Positions 7,719 through 16,946 of a stretch of DNA of 64,000 nt are shown here, piece after piece (position 1 is the first letter of the stretch; each line of letters opens with the position of its first letter). The notes under the pieces were generated by a model. The model was given only the letters and a program-made list of their open reading frames with translations. It had not been told where the DNA came from and made no database searches. A program made the translations under genes and the position numbers. The stretch covers positions 1-64,000 of the forward strand of contig JASGCO010000001.1 of the NCBI GenBank assembly GCA_030054095.1, in the 5' to 3' direction. The stretch is from Sediminibacterium sp. (lineage in GTDB: Bacteria > Bacteroidota > Bacteroidia > B-17B0 > Aurantibacillaceae).

Positions 7719-9135
7719 TGCAAGCCGAACACAAGCGGCGGGTTACCGGTTTGGTCTGGTAATCGGGTAAACTCACCTCTTCCATAAAAAAAATTTCCAA
7801 ACGCTTCATTTTGTTCTCAGGATGCTCCCGGTTCCACGTTTTTAAATACCATCGGCAATACGGTTCATGCAAATACCCCCTGCTACCCGACTGGTAATTT
7901 TCCGCAAACTTGCGCCAGCGATCCGAGCGGTACATATCCACTACCCGCTCCGGCTTTTTAAAATCCACTCCGGGAATGTTGGCATACAAATCAAACGCTT
8001 GCTCCGAAGCATTAAAGCCTCGGTAAACATACCAGCCATCGTCTTTCAGAATACCCGGCGAAAACATGCCCCAGTATTGGTCAAGGCGCAATAAATAAAT
8101 GCCCTGCCATAATTCTTTCCGCAGGGTAAAGGTAAACCAACCACAATAACTCAGGTTACCTATAAGATTTAAGACAATCACCATTCCACAAAGACCTACG
8201 GTAAATTGCCTCGTCCATACCGGTTTTACAGTTAAACGCATGGCCGGAAACCGATACGGGATCTTAAACCGGTTAAACACATTGGCCGGTATAAACCCAA
8301 CCGCGGTAACCATATTAATCAGGTAAAACAAACCAATGTAAAGCGTCAGTCCAATACCAACATGAAGCATCAGCAACAGCGCAAACGCCAGCAGGCGGGG
8401 CCATTGTTTACGCGATGGCAGCACTATTAAAAACGGAATAAGTACTTCCATATAATACACCAGATGCGTCAGTAATTTCATCAACGCCGGATACTGATAC
8501 AACCAGGTCCCCATGGGCCAGCGGATCTGATCGAGACTCAACGCGTAATAAATAGCCGTTCCTTCACTGCGCCATTCGGGTGAGGTTTTAAGATTTACCG
8601 TAAAAAAATACACGGAAGCAATCAGTAACAAATATCCCATTGTGGCAATGGAAAAATACTGCGTACGCCGGGTGCCCTTCACCGGCCCAATGGCATAACA
8701 ACGGTCCCAGGGCAGAAAAAGCCCCCAGAACAACACAATACGCAGTAAATCATCGCCACTTTGTCCTATAAACGTATTACGGTTATGCAACGAAATTTCC
8801 ATCAGCCAGAGCAGTAACCCCAACCAGCGGGTGCGGTAACCCAGCAGTAAGGCCAGAGCCAGTAAAGCATGAATCACAAACAACACCACCTGCCAGACCA
8901 AACCGCCACTTAAGGTGTGAATACTCCAGTAACCCGGTTGCCAGCCAAATGCTTTTAAAACAGAAACAGACAGTACACCCGCGTCGGTATAATGTGCTTC
9001 CAGATCACGGGCGCGGATACATAAATCAATAAGAACAATAGCGGCCACCCCAATGCGCATAAATGCCAGCGCCCTCACATCGAGCTGATAACAGGCTCTC
9101 AAATACAGCAATATGTGTAACAATTTCCGGCGCAC
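7708..9135 (-). CDS. HTTM domain membrane protein (vitamin K-dependent gamma-carboxylase-like)
   Basis: A 475-aa polytopic membrane protein. The N-terminal part (FMRIGVAAIVLIDLCIRA, then a YTDAGVLS segment) and the later NRNTFIGQSGDDLLRIVLFWGLFLPW match the HTTM domain, the four-helix membrane unit of the vitamin K-dependent gamma-glutamyl carboxylase superfamily. About eight hydrophobic segments are visible up to residue ~335. The C-terminal ~130 residues are soluble and include WGMFSPGILKDDGWYVYRG, common in bacterial HTTM proteins. The reaction carried out by bacterial members is unknown. It is coupled to the methyltransferase gene by an 11-base overlap, suggesting a shared process. Confidence 0.88.
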   Translation of the reverse strand: MRRKLLHILLYLRACYQLDVRALAFMRIGVAAIVLIDLCIRARDLEAHYTDAGVLSVSVLKAFGWQPGYWSIHTLSGGLVWQVVLFVIHALLALALLLGYRTRWLGLLLWLMEISLHNRNTFIGQSGDDLLRIVLFWGLFLPWDRCYAIGPVKGTRRTQYFSIATMGYLLLIASVYFFTVNLKTSPEWRSEGTAIYYALSLDQIRWPMGTWLYQYPALMKLLTHLVYYMEVLIPFLIVLPSRKQWPRLLAFALLLMLHVGIGLTLYIGLFYLINMVTAVGFIPANVFNRFKIPYRFPAMRLTVKPVWTRQFTVGLCGMVIVLNLIGNLSYCGWFTFTLRKELWQGIYLLRLDQYWGMFSPGILKDDGWYVYRGFNASEQAFDLYANIPGVDFKKPERVVDMYRSDRWRKFAENYQSGSRGYLHEPYCRWYLKTWNREHPENKMKRLEIFFMEEVSLPDYQTKPVTRRLCSACSDE

Positions 9136-9246
9136 AAGCTAAAGCACTACAACCAGATTATGCACCCTAAAACGACACCCAAAGGCTGCAACCTGGGTCC
9201 ATAATCCACATTCAAACATACACAATTGAAAGGATATTAAACTAAA

Positions 9247-9274
9247 AATCCCGCTGATATTAAACAGCGGGATT
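9247..9274 (-). terminator. Intrinsic terminator of the small lipoprotein gene
   Basis: A perfect 10-bp stem (AATCCCGCTG / CAGCGGGATT) with an 8-base loop is followed, on the minus strand, by a T-rich stretch. It lies 24 bases past the stop of the lipoprotein gene. Confidence 0.85.
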
Positions 9275-9297
9275 CTTCAAAATTTATAAAAACGGCA

Positions 9298-9855
9298 TTA
9301 AATGCAACCCATTGTTCCTTGAAGGTTAACAATAGGGTTGGCAATATTAGCCTGCTTACACACCACATTGTTAAACGTAGCATTAATACTGTTCGAAGAA
9401 GTAATCACACTTACCGTTCCGCCCGAACCATACCAGGTAATACCCGCCGGCTGACTATTGGCGTTCTGAATGGTGACAACCACATTATTAGCGCCCACAC
9501 TGGACGATACGTTATACACACCCGTTGTAGGCGGCACCAGAAAATTAAGCGTTACAATTTCAGATCCTTTTTGCGCTACAATAGAAGTGGCGCTAACAAC
9601 CGTTCCCGATCCGCAGGAGGTAAATGTCCAGCCTGCTCCACCAACAGTAGTTAACGAATTGTTAGTAGGTAAATTGGTATTAGGGTTAGTTCCTGTGGTG
9701 CTGGTAATATTTCCAACATTCGGATTCCCGCCTGTTCCGGTTTCACTTTTATACCCGGGCGCAATGGCCTTATCGTCGTTTTTCTTGGTGCATGCCAAAA
9801 AAACAAAACCACTAATCATGCTCAATGCTAAAACAGAAACAACTACCTTTTTCAT
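9298..9855 (-). CDS. Hypothetical secreted lipoprotein, 185 aa
   Basis: The protein has a clear lipoprotein signal peptide (hydrophobic core, then FLACTKK; lipidation at Cys22). A low-complexity Gly/Asn/Thr-rich linker follows (about 36-70, e.g. GGNPNVGNITSTTGTNPNTN), then a ~115-aa domain made of alternating beta strands with four Cys in the mature region that could form disulfides. It looks like a surface-exposed beta-sandwich on a flexible stalk, but I do not recognise a family. It is a single-gene unit with its own strong terminator. Confidence 0.8.
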   Translation of the reverse strand: MKKVVVSVLALSMISGFVFLACTKKNDDKAIAPGYKSETGTGGNPNVGNITSTTGTNPNTNLPTNNSLTTVGGAGWTFTSCGSGTVVSATSIVAQKGSEIVTLNFLVPPTTGVYNVSSSVGANNVVVTIQNANSQPAGITWYGSGGTVSVITSSNSINATFNNVVCKQANIANPIVNLQGTMGCI

Positions 9856-9986
9856 ATTAACAATTCTTTGAGTAAATATATTTTTTTAAATCCGATTATG
9901 CAAATACCCCAACCTTACGCTTCGTAAAGTCACCTTCCGGATGAGGGAAGCCCCTTTCAGGCCAGGCGCCTCCTGTGTTTTCCGGT

Positions 9987-11192
9987 TTAGGCGTTTACCG
10001 CCATGGCTTTTTCCGCGCAGGCAGCAATACCTTTTGCCAGTTCGTCCATCTGCGCTTCGGTCCAGGTACAACGCACCCCAAACGAAATCAAACGTCCGAT
10101 TACTTCCTGTGTTTTAGGCAAATCCAGATTTTTATAATCCTGTGGCGCGCCCAGAACTTCCACCGGTAACTTAGAAGTCGTTTTCAATTCCTTAATATGC
10201 TCCCACTGATTAATAAAATGGTACATATTAACGTACCAGTAATTAAACCCACTCACACCAGCCTTGTTCATTTCCTCTACCATACGTTTGGCACTTTCCG
10301 TATCGGGCAGCAACAGGTTCAGGAAGGTAGCACTGTCTCCGTCCGGATCGCACACTTTAGCAAAACCTATCCCGTTTACCTTAGCCAGTTTATTCTCTAA
10401 ATACGCTTTATTGTGTCTGTTCTTTTCGCGGATAGCGGGCACTTTACGCGTTTGCGCTACCCCAATGGCCGCGTGCAGTTCCGAAATGCGGAAGTTAAAC
10501 CCAATAACAGGATGGTTTTCCATACCCCGGTTCGAGCCAATATGATCGTGTCCATGATCGCAGAAACTATCCGCCATTTTATACGTATGTTCATCGTTGG
10601 TTACAAAAATGCCCCCTTCGCCGGCAGTAGCAATTTTAAAGAAATCGAAACTGTACGCCCCCGCTTTGCCAAACAAACCGGTGTACACCCCTTTATACGA
10701 AGCCGCGAACGCCTGCCCCGCATCTTCCACTAAAATAAGGTTCTTTTCCTTTACCAGCGCCATAATGGCGTCCATATCAGCCATTCCGCCACACATGTGT
10801 ACCAAACAAACGGCTTTGGTTTTAGGGGTTAACGCCTTGCGGATGCCTTCGGCGCTCAAACACAGCGTTTCATCAATCTCTGCGAAAACGGGGAGACCTC
10901 CCAGCAGTAAAACTGCTTCAATCGTGGCAATGTAGGTAAATGGCGGCACAATCACCTCATCCCCTGTACCAATACCAGCGGCAGACAGGGCAGCCATAAT
11001 AGCGGCCGATCCGCTGCTAACCGCGTGCGCGTAACCGGCACCGGTAATGTTTTTTACCTCCTGCTCAAAATCCTTCGCTTTCCAGATATTGTTACGCTGG
11101 GCATCGTGGTTATAACGGAAAAAAATTCCGGTTTCTAACACATCGTTTAGTTCTTTGCGCTCTTCGGCGCCATATAATTCTGTTCCTGGCAT
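9987..11192 (-). CDS. DegT/DnrJ/EryC1/StrS-family aminotransferase, KdnA-like
   Basis: PLP-dependent sugar aminotransferase of 401 aa. K186 (in SFDFFKIATAGEGG) is the Schiff-base lysine and D157 (in LVEDAGQ) contacts the pyridine nitrogen. SSGSAAIMAAL and PPFTYIATIEA are the usual cofactor and substrate segments. The start MPGTELYGAEE, FRYNHDAQRN..WKAKDFE and FCDHGHDHIGSNRG are as I remember in KdnA, the 8-amino-3,8-dideoxy-D-manno-octulosonate transaminase that makes 8-amino-Kdo for lipopolysaccharide. KdnA works with the oxidoreductase KdnB, which is not beside it here. The general family is certain; the substrate is inferred from remembered similarity. Confidence 0.85.
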   Translation of the reverse strand: MPGTELYGAEERKELNDVLETGIFFRYNHDAQRNNIWKAKDFEQEVKNITGAGYAHAVSSGSAAIMAALSAAGIGTGDEVIVPPFTYIATIEAVLLLGGLPVFAEIDETLCLSAEGIRKALTPKTKAVCLVHMCGGMADMDAIMALVKEKNLILVEDAGQAFAASYKGVYTGLFGKAGAYSFDFFKIATAGEGGIFVTNDEHTYKMADSFCDHGHDHIGSNRGMENHPVIGFNFRISELHAAIGVAQTRKVPAIREKNRHNKAYLENKLAKVNGIGFAKVCDPDGDSATFLNLLLPDTESAKRMVEEMNKAGVSGFNYWYVNMYHFINQWEHIKELKTTSKLPVEVLGAPQDYKNLDLPKTQEVIGRLISFGVRCTWTEAQMDELAKGIAACAEKAMAVNA

Positions 11193-11540
11193 GGTAGTTT
11201 CGTTTTTTAAATAGCAGCACTAAGATACAGTTTTTAAGCGTAACTAATCCGTTTGAACCTGATGAGCCGTTTTTAGCCCCTGCCACCTGCTCCCCACCTA
11301 AAAACCGCACTTTCCGCTATAGCTTGCACAGGCCTTTGCGGTTTTTGCAGTGGCTCCGGTGGCTCCGTAAAGTCGCCTCCTCGCCCGCGCAAAACCACGC
11401 AAACACCCGAGCAAGGCTGCCGCTGCAATTGCTCGGCCATGCACAACACGGGGATTGAATAAAAATTTAGGTTATATCTGTTCTTTGGTTCTAATTATCC
11501 GCAATAACATCAACGCCATTAACCACTTATACAAACACAA
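11193..11540. other. Intergenic region with a GC-rich block, 348 bp
   Basis: This gap lies between two leftward genes. Positions about 11260-11450 are much richer in G and C than the surroundings and hold no convincing reading frame. A 22-base stretch at 11362-11383 resembles 9919-9940 on the other side of the aminotransferase gene (17 of 22 bases). CTAAGATA at 11220-11227 is one base from a minus-strand TAnnTTTG element for the aminotransferase gene. The GC block may be a decayed repeat. Confidence 0.45.
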
Positions 11541-12014
11541 TTAATTGGGGTGATAATAAAAATTGGTATCATCGGGTAATATTCCAAAATTAACCGACAC
11601 CAGTTTCCCCTTTTCAAAATAACAATCCAATCCTGCCTCATCAAAACTCAGGCGCTTTTCGCCCCACTCGTGTTGTTCACTTTCGCTTAAGGCAAAACCA
11701 TTGGTTTTTAAAAGCGTCACCACTTCGTTTTCCTTCAGCATAAAAATTTTCTGATTAAATAAAAGTGTATCCGGATGATCTACTTCCACACTCGTAAACA
11801 CATTGTTTTTAAAATTATCAAAAAACAAGGAAAAGCCCCTGTCCCAGTAATGCCAAACATCGCACGAAGTTTCCAGAATATCATCTTCCAGATGTTCGGT
11901 TTCATCGGGTTCACCAAACGCTTCGCGAATGTGAGACCCCGTGTTACCAAACACAACGGTACAAAATCCTTTAAGTAACTTAATTTCAGGGCAATCGCTC
12001 ATGGGGAAAGACAT
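11541..12014 (-). CDS. Hypothetical protein, 157 aa
   Basis: A small acidic soluble protein without signal peptide or membrane segment. The first half contains HIREAFGEPDETEHLEDD.., and HYWDRGFSLFFDNFKNN. The second contains a helix (ENEVVTLLKTNGFALSESE) followed by strands ending CYFEKGKLVSVNFGILPD. The pattern of short strands built around 'GEPDE...WHYWDRGFSLFF...VFTSVEV' resembles BamE/SmpA-like folds in layout, but this is only an impression. The gene stands alone upstream of, and divergent from, tRNA-Lys. Its function is unknown. Confidence 0.75.
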   Translation of the reverse strand: MSFPMSDCPEIKLLKGFCTVVFGNTGSHIREAFGEPDETEHLEDDILETSCDVWHYWDRGFSLFFDNFKNNVFTSVEVDHPDTLLFNQKIFMLKENEVVTLLKTNGFALSESEQHEWGEKRLSFDEAGLDCYFEKGKLVSVNFGILPDDTNFYYHPN

Positions 12015-12061
12015 TTTGATTTAATGCCCGCAAAAATCCATAAATTTTTTTTAAAAATAAT

Positions 12062-12092
12062 TTTGTTTGTCATAAAATTGCTTGTATATTTG
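12062..12092 (+). promoter_or_regulatory. Promoter of tRNA-Lys
   Basis: TTTG (12062-12065), 19 bases, TATATTTG (12085-12092): a full match to the Bacteroidota primary promoter. It lies 91 bases upstream of the mature tRNA, so a 5' leader must be removed by RNase P. Confidence 0.85.
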
Positions 12093-12183
12093 CACTCCGA
12101 AATTTAAAAACACTTTAAAGTTCGGGCACCGCACACGAAATGTTCTGTAAAAAGAACGATTCCTGCGTAAAAGTGAAGTAGAC

Positions 12184-12256
12184 GATTCCGTAGCTCAGCC
12201 GGTAGAGCATTACACTTTTAATGTAGGGGTCCTGGGTTCGAATCCCAGCGGGATCA
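12184..12256 (+). tRNA. tRNA-Lys (anticodon TTT)
   Basis: A 73-nt cloverleaf. The acceptor stem GATTCCG pairs with CGGGATC (one T-G pair), with discriminator A. The D arm AGCTC...GAGC carries the GG of the loop. The anticodon stem is TTACA/TGTAG with loop CTTTTAA (anticodon TTT), and the T arm CTGGG TTCGAAT CCCAG is perfect. CCA is not encoded, as the next bases are CAA. It has its own promoter and terminator. Confidence 0.97.
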
Positions 12257-12258
12257 CA

Positions 12259-12295
12259 AAAAGCCTTCAGAGTAATCTGAGGGCTTTTGTGTTTT
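12259..12295 (+). terminator. Intrinsic terminator of tRNA-Lys
   Basis: A 13-bp stem (AAAAGCCTTCAGA / TCTGAGGGCTTTT, one wobble pair) with loop GTAA is followed by TGTGTTTTT. It begins three bases after the tRNA. Confidence 0.85.
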
Positions 12296-12486
12296 TAGGG
12301 TTGAGCCAACGAAGGCCAAAAAAGGGATCAAGTCCAAAACCTGTGGACTAAGCAAACAATTTAGAGATTCTGAAGAGAAAGGATTTGAACATAATGAGTC
12401 TTAAAGAGTTTTTGTTTCAAACTCAAAAGTTGTAGAGCTGAAAATAAACAGAATATACTATCTTCCCATCCTAAAACTTAACCTGC

Positions 12487-15400
12487 ATGAATTCAATACA
12501 ATACCCCCCTTGTTTAAAATCAGTTTGCCACCTTTTTCTGTTGATTACATTTTGGTGTTCCGGCATCAGTCTGTATGGCCAACCCATTATTCAATCTGAA
12601 CAGGAAATTCTGCTATTCAGAGCCATTTACGAAAGCGATAGTGCAAAAGTAGAACAGTTACTTCAACAAAAGGTGTCACCTAATACCCTGTACTTTACAA
12701 ATGTAACGGCTTTAGGATATGCCGCCTGTAAAGGCAAATTAGGTATTGTACAGGCATTGGTTAATCATGGCGCCAACGTTAACGCACTTATTCCACTGCA
12801 ACTGTTGCCGCGAACCCCGTTGGGAATTGCGGTTGTGCAACAAAATATGCCCATACTAGAATACCTTATAAGCAAAGGTGCCAAAATAGAAGTTGAACTG
12901 CCAACCGATGGCTGGTTTGGTTCCGGAGCCCCACCTAAAATGTACTACAGCGCGCTTACTCAGGCTGTCATGTCGAACAACCTTAAAGCAGTAAATTACC
13001 TGCTGCAATTAAATCCGGAAATTAACAGGGCATCTAATGGTGGTGAAGGATTTGGCGTAATGGGCAAAACCCCGCTAATGATTGCCGCGGCTTACGAATA
13101 CGAAGATATAGCGCTTGCATTATTAAATAAAGGTGCAAAAGTAAACGAACCCGGCACTACGTTATTTAAACCCGGACCTTACTTATCGCCCTTAATGGAA
13201 GCAGCCCTAACGGGCAACACCAGCTTAATAAAAACCTTAGTAGATCGTGGCGCTGATGTAAACGCAAAGGACATGAACAACAGTACCGCTCTTATTTGCG
13301 CCGGGGCCCGTTCCAAAACAAAGGCCGCTGAATTTCTGTTAGATAAAGGCGCGCAGATAAATGCGGTAAATACTGAAGGATTCAATTGTTTACTTGCCAG
13401 CATTGGCTTACACCGCCAGCAAATAGAGTTACTCCTTTCTAACAGAGCAGCCTCAGCTGATCAGGTATTTCAAATCAGAGGACTTTTAGCCATACGGCAA
13501 AGCTGGCAAAAGCCGGACACCTTAAAATACATTAGCGAACTGGATATGGCAATTATTGACAACGATCTGGAACGCTTACTTCTTGGAAAAGATAAAATGA
13601 CGGAACGGGTACCCGAATTAAACCGACCTGACTTTTACAAAGCACACAAACTTCAAAGCCTTGAGTTTACAAAATTCATCCTAAGTAAAAGCATTAATAT
13701 TCATCAAAAAACAACCAATGCCAAAACCGCCATTCAACTGGCCCAGCAGTTAAATCTTTCTGAAACGATAGAATTATTACTCAACGCGGGCGCTGATGAA
13801 TCAAGTATCCCTCCGTTTTTTTTATTTAAAATGGCCATAGAAAACCAAAACGTAAACAAGTTAAACACCTATTTAACTACTTATCTGAGTAGTCTTAAGC
13901 CATCAGAAAAATGCGATCTGGTAACAACTGCTGTTTGTACAGAAAATCTGCCTGCCTTACGCCTGCTCTATTCAAAAGGGATAAAGCCCGACTGTGCCGA
14001 TAGTTTAGGCATAAGCCCATTACACAACGCCACACTGATGGGCAACGAAATGCTAATAGATACACTTCTTGCAATGGGAGCAAATAAAAATAAGCGCGAC
14101 CTGAATGCCGCGCAGGCCATTCACATTGCCAACTTTATAAACAAACCAACTATTGCGCAGAAGGTAAAACCCGATTCGCTTTACGTTATCACTTCATACG
14201 AAACGGCCCGCTGTGTTGCAGAAACGGAACTTAAAGCACTTCGCATTAAAGATAACTTTAAAGGTGGGCAAATGAACGACGGCAGTATTTATGTCTATTC
14301 AACGGCCATCGACAAAAACACCACCATACGAAGCCCGCTGCTAGCATGGCTACACCAGCCTTATAACGACAGTACAAAATTAAAATATATAAAAGCCCTG
14401 CTCAGCCGTCCGTTTCTGGTAATCAATCCGGATGGGTCGGACCTGAATACCTTTCTGCAGCACCAGAACTACCAGAGTTTCGGTACTATGCAATTTAAAG
14501 GGGAGGCGTCTTATAAAAACGGCCGGAATGATTCTAAATCCGCCTCATTTGAAGGCGCTTATATGATAAAAACCAAAGAAGACAAAAAACAATCGTGGGA
14601 TGCCGCGGCATCGAGTATGATTGAAGTGGTAGGCGCAAAAACTACCTGGTACAATTCATGGGCGTTTTGGGTAGGTACACTAACATTTGCAGGCGCGGGT
14701 GGTGGCTGGGACAATCACTGCCTGACTGTAGTTGGCAATAATTGTATTTCCTTTTCAAAACCGGATCCAACCTCGGCATGGGCCAGATACGCCATTCGGG
14801 GAGAATACAATATCCCAAAAGTAACACTTACGGGATCTAAATACTACACCGCGTTTCCGGGCGTAAAAATTGCCAATATGCAAGACTGCGTTCCTTTAAA
14901 AGTTATTCAAAATGGTCAGGAAAAAATTGTACAACCTAACAAAACGATAGAGCTTAACCGGCAATATGGCAACATACAGATTATTGATGAATGGGGGGAC
15001 AAAGTAGATGCTTCAGGAAGCGGTGGCGAGGGTCGCGTAAAAAGATCGGAATTTATAGTGACGTTTCCTTCAACGCTTGACATAGACAATACACTAATGA
15101 CAGGAGTTGGCTTTGAAGAACGATTAAAAACCTATAGCCGTATCAATTCATACAGGTACTGGATGGCGCAAAAAGCGGACTCCTTGTCGGCTGTAGAACT
15201 GTACTCGTTAAATACAACGATACATCTGTTATCGGAAAAAGCAAAAAACAAATACCTGGATGTTATTAAAACAGAACTGATTGGTGTAGTGGAATTTTTT
15301 GAAAATACCCAATTGAAAGAGCTGAACAATGCCCTGATCTCACTCATTGAAGTCAATGGTGTAGACAAGCCGGAAATCATTAACAGGCTGGATGCCATCT

Positions 15401-15681
15401 TACAATCTCCGAATGCTGACAGCACCACCAAAAGCGCCATTAGGGCTATAAAAACACAGGTTAATGATTTACCGGTCAACGATGTAGTACTTAAATTAAA
15501 ACACTACAAAAAGGAATACCTGAACCGGTTTTACAAAAAAGTGGATATGTACAATTTATTGCTTTTGGAATATTGCCTGTACATTCCGAATGAACAACTG
15601 AGCCAGAAATTACTGCTCGATCGTATTCCTGTATTTACAGAACACCTTCAACAACCTACTAAAGAACGCCTGAAAATATGA
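12487..15681 (+). CDS. Exported ankyrin-repeat protein, 1064 aa, with unknown C-terminal region
   Basis: The N-terminus is a signal peptide (hydrophobic HLFLLITFWCSGISLYG, then Gln), so the protein is exported. About 7 ankyrin repeats run from residue ~36 to ~320; typical ones contain LGYAACKGKLGIVQALVNHG and LMEAALTGNTSLIKTLVDRG. A second block of 3-4 repeats runs from ~415 to ~555. The remaining ~500 residues match nothing I know. They include a glycine/tryptophan-rich strip with GGGWDNHCLTVVGNNC near residue 740, a beta-rich part to ~860, and a helical tail. Ankyrin repeats bind proteins. The stop overlaps the next start by 4 bases (ATGA), so the three genes to 18963 form one translationally coupled operon. 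The operon lies just after tRNA-Lys. Confidence 0.88.
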   Translation: MNSIQYPPCLKSVCHLFLLITFWCSGISLYGQPIIQSEQEILLFRAIYESDSAKVEQLLQQKVSPNTLYFTNVTALGYAACKGKLGIVQALVNHGANVNALIPLQLLPRTPLGIAVVQQNMPILEYLISKGAKIEVELPTDGWFGSGAPPKMYYSALTQAVMSNNLKAVNYLLQLNPEINRASNGGEGFGVMGKTPLMIAAAYEYEDIALALLNKGAKVNEPGTTLFKPGPYLSPLMEAALTGNTSLIKTLVDRGADVNAKDMNNSTALICAGARSKTKAAEFLLDKGAQINAVNTEGFNCLLASIGLHRQQIELLLSNRAASADQVFQIRGLLAIRQSWQKPDTLKYISELDMAIIDNDLERLLLGKDKMTERVPELNRPDFYKAHKLQSLEFTKFILSKSINIHQKTTNAKTAIQLAQQLNLSETIELLLNAGADESSIPPFFLFKMAIENQNVNKLNTYLTTYLSSLKPSEKCDLVTTAVCTENLPALRLLYSKGIKPDCADSLGISPLHNATLMGNEMLIDTLLAMGANKNKRDLNAAQAIHIANFINKPTIAQKVKPDSLYVITSYETARCVAETELKALRIKDNFKGGQMNDGSIYVYSTAIDKNTTIRSPLLAWLHQPYNDSTKLKYIKALLSRPFLVINPDGSDLNTFLQHQNYQSFGTMQFKGEASYKNGRNDSKSASFEGAYMIKTKEDKKQSWDAAASSMIEVVGAKTTWYNSWAFWVGTLTFAGAGGGWDNHCLTVVGNNCISFSKPDPTSAWARYAIRGEYNIPKVTLTGSKYYTAFPGVKIANMQDCVPLKVIQNGQEKIVQPNKTIELNRQYGNIQIIDEWGDKVDASGSGGEGRVKRSEFIVTFPSTLDIDNTLMTGVGFEERLKTYSRINSYRYWMAQKADSLSAVELYSLNTTIHLLSEKAKNKYLDVIKTELIGVVEFFENTQLKELNNALISLIEVNGVDKPEIINRLDAILQSPNADSTTKSAIRAIKTQVNDLPVNDVVLKLKHYKKEYLNRFYKKVDMYNLLLLEYCLYIPNEQLSQKLLLDRIPVFTEHLQQPTKERLKI

Positions 15682-16946
15682 ATAGTTACCGGAAAAAATT
15701 AGCGGCACTGCTCTTCTTTGGGTTAAGCATGAGTAGTTGCGGTCCCAATTTTGGCGACCAGATTTACGAGTGGATAAAAACGAACACACGCAGTTACTCC
15801 GAAAAACTAACCCGTGCCGATTTGAGGGTGAGATGGCTTAATCAGTTTACAGAATCCTTCCGGACTATTTCCTATTATCAGGAGCAAATCAGTACCGGAT
15901 TAAACAAACTAAAAAAGGAAACAGACGCTGTTAATGAAATTTCCGGGAACAGGTTAGAAAAAGCTTTACGTCAGTACGATAAGAGCATTTTTATAACTAA
16001 CCAGTTAATAACTACCAAAACACTAATAGACGAAACAGATCATTTACTCAAAGAGCTGGATAGTATTGGTAATGTAAAGCAATTCGAGGACGCTGGCTTA
16101 AGGGCTATTGGAAAAGAAACACTGCTCCGTTCCTTTTTCGAAATTGGGGCACAAAGTGAAGAGATCAACAAATTACGGTATCAAAAACTCTTCCATCTGA
16201 AATACTCACTGGTTATTGGTGAGAATGGATCGGTACAACAAAACATATCTCCCAGTGAAGATGGCGCAGGGCAAAGTTATTCGGGTAATACCATGGGCGA
16301 ATCGTTGGAAAAATTTTTCGGCAGTTTTTTTGCCACAGCGCCAATTTATGCACTGTTTATTGAAGACGACATTGAAAAACAGGTAAAAAAGGTAAAAGAA
16401 GCTATGGACTTATTTGACAAACTCAGTCTTACGCCTAAAGATCAGTTTATCATCTCACAGGAATACCTTAAAGAAGCGCGCGAAACATACAAAGATTACC
16501 GTGCAAAAACTCAGAAGCTTTATGGCACTCAAAAAGATACCTGGAAACTACTATGGCAATTAAACGCCACCTGCCGCTATACGGCTGAAACAACAATTGC
16601 TCCTTATAAAGCAAGGTTAGCGGAAGCTGAGTTTCTTGGTAGCGAAGAGATACAACGTATTATGGATGAAGAATCGCGGTTTAACACAAAAACAGAAATT
16701 ATTGCAATGCTTTCTCAGTTAGTAACGCTCAGAGGCACCATTACCAGTGAGCACGATCCGTTTAAGAAAACAGAATTAACAGAACGCTATGGCGATGCCT
16801 GCGTGGAAGCGGAGTACATCTTAAACCATTTACACAGCCGTCTGGACCTTGCCCCGATCTATACTGATATTGAAAACTATCAAGCCAAAGTAAACGAATA
16901 CAAAAAAGAATCCATCTCCCTTAAAAATGAACTTAGCAAACACTAA
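15678..16946 (+). CDS. Hypothetical helical lipoprotein, 422 aa
   Basis: The signal peptide ends in a lipobox (LAALLFFGLSMSSCGP, Cys21), so this should be an outer-membrane or periplasmic-facing lipoprotein. Almost all of the mature protein is predicted helical: long charged stretches (EQISTGLNKLKKETDAV, DDIEKQVKKVKEAMDLFDKL, SISLKNELSKH) suggest coiled-coil bundles. A hydrophobic, Phe-rich patch lies in the middle (SLEKFFGSFFATAPIYALF, about 213-231), which could be a membrane-active or docking segment. I do not recognise a family. It is the middle gene of the three-gene cassette, overlapping its upstream partner by 4 bases and the downstream one by 20. Confidence 0.85.
   Translation: MNSYRKKLAALLFFGLSMSSCGPNFGDQIYEWIKTNTRSYSEKLTRADLRVRWLNQFTESFRTISYYQEQISTGLNKLKKETDAVNEISGNRLEKALRQYDKSIFITNQLITTKTLIDETDHLLKELDSIGNVKQFEDAGLRAIGKETLLRSFFEIGAQSEEINKLRYQKLFHLKYSLVIGENGSVQQNISPSEDGAGQSYSGNTMGESLEKFFGSFFATAPIYALFIEDDIEKQVKKVKEAMDLFDKLSLTPKDQFIISQEYLKEARETYKDYRAKTQKLYGTQKDTWKLLWQLNATCRYTAETTIAPYKARLAEAEFLGSEEIQRIMDEESRFNTKTEIIAMLSQLVTLRGTITSEHDPFKKTELTERYGDACVEAEYILNHLHSRLDLAPIYTDIENYQAKVNEYKKESISLKNELSKH

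Noticed and set aside
12251..12335. Possible attachment site: GGGATCA at the tRNA-Lys end recurs about 75 bases later
   Set aside because: Only 7 bases match, and no copy of the tRNA 3' end is found on the far side of the cassette, so there is no evidence of integrase-type insertion.
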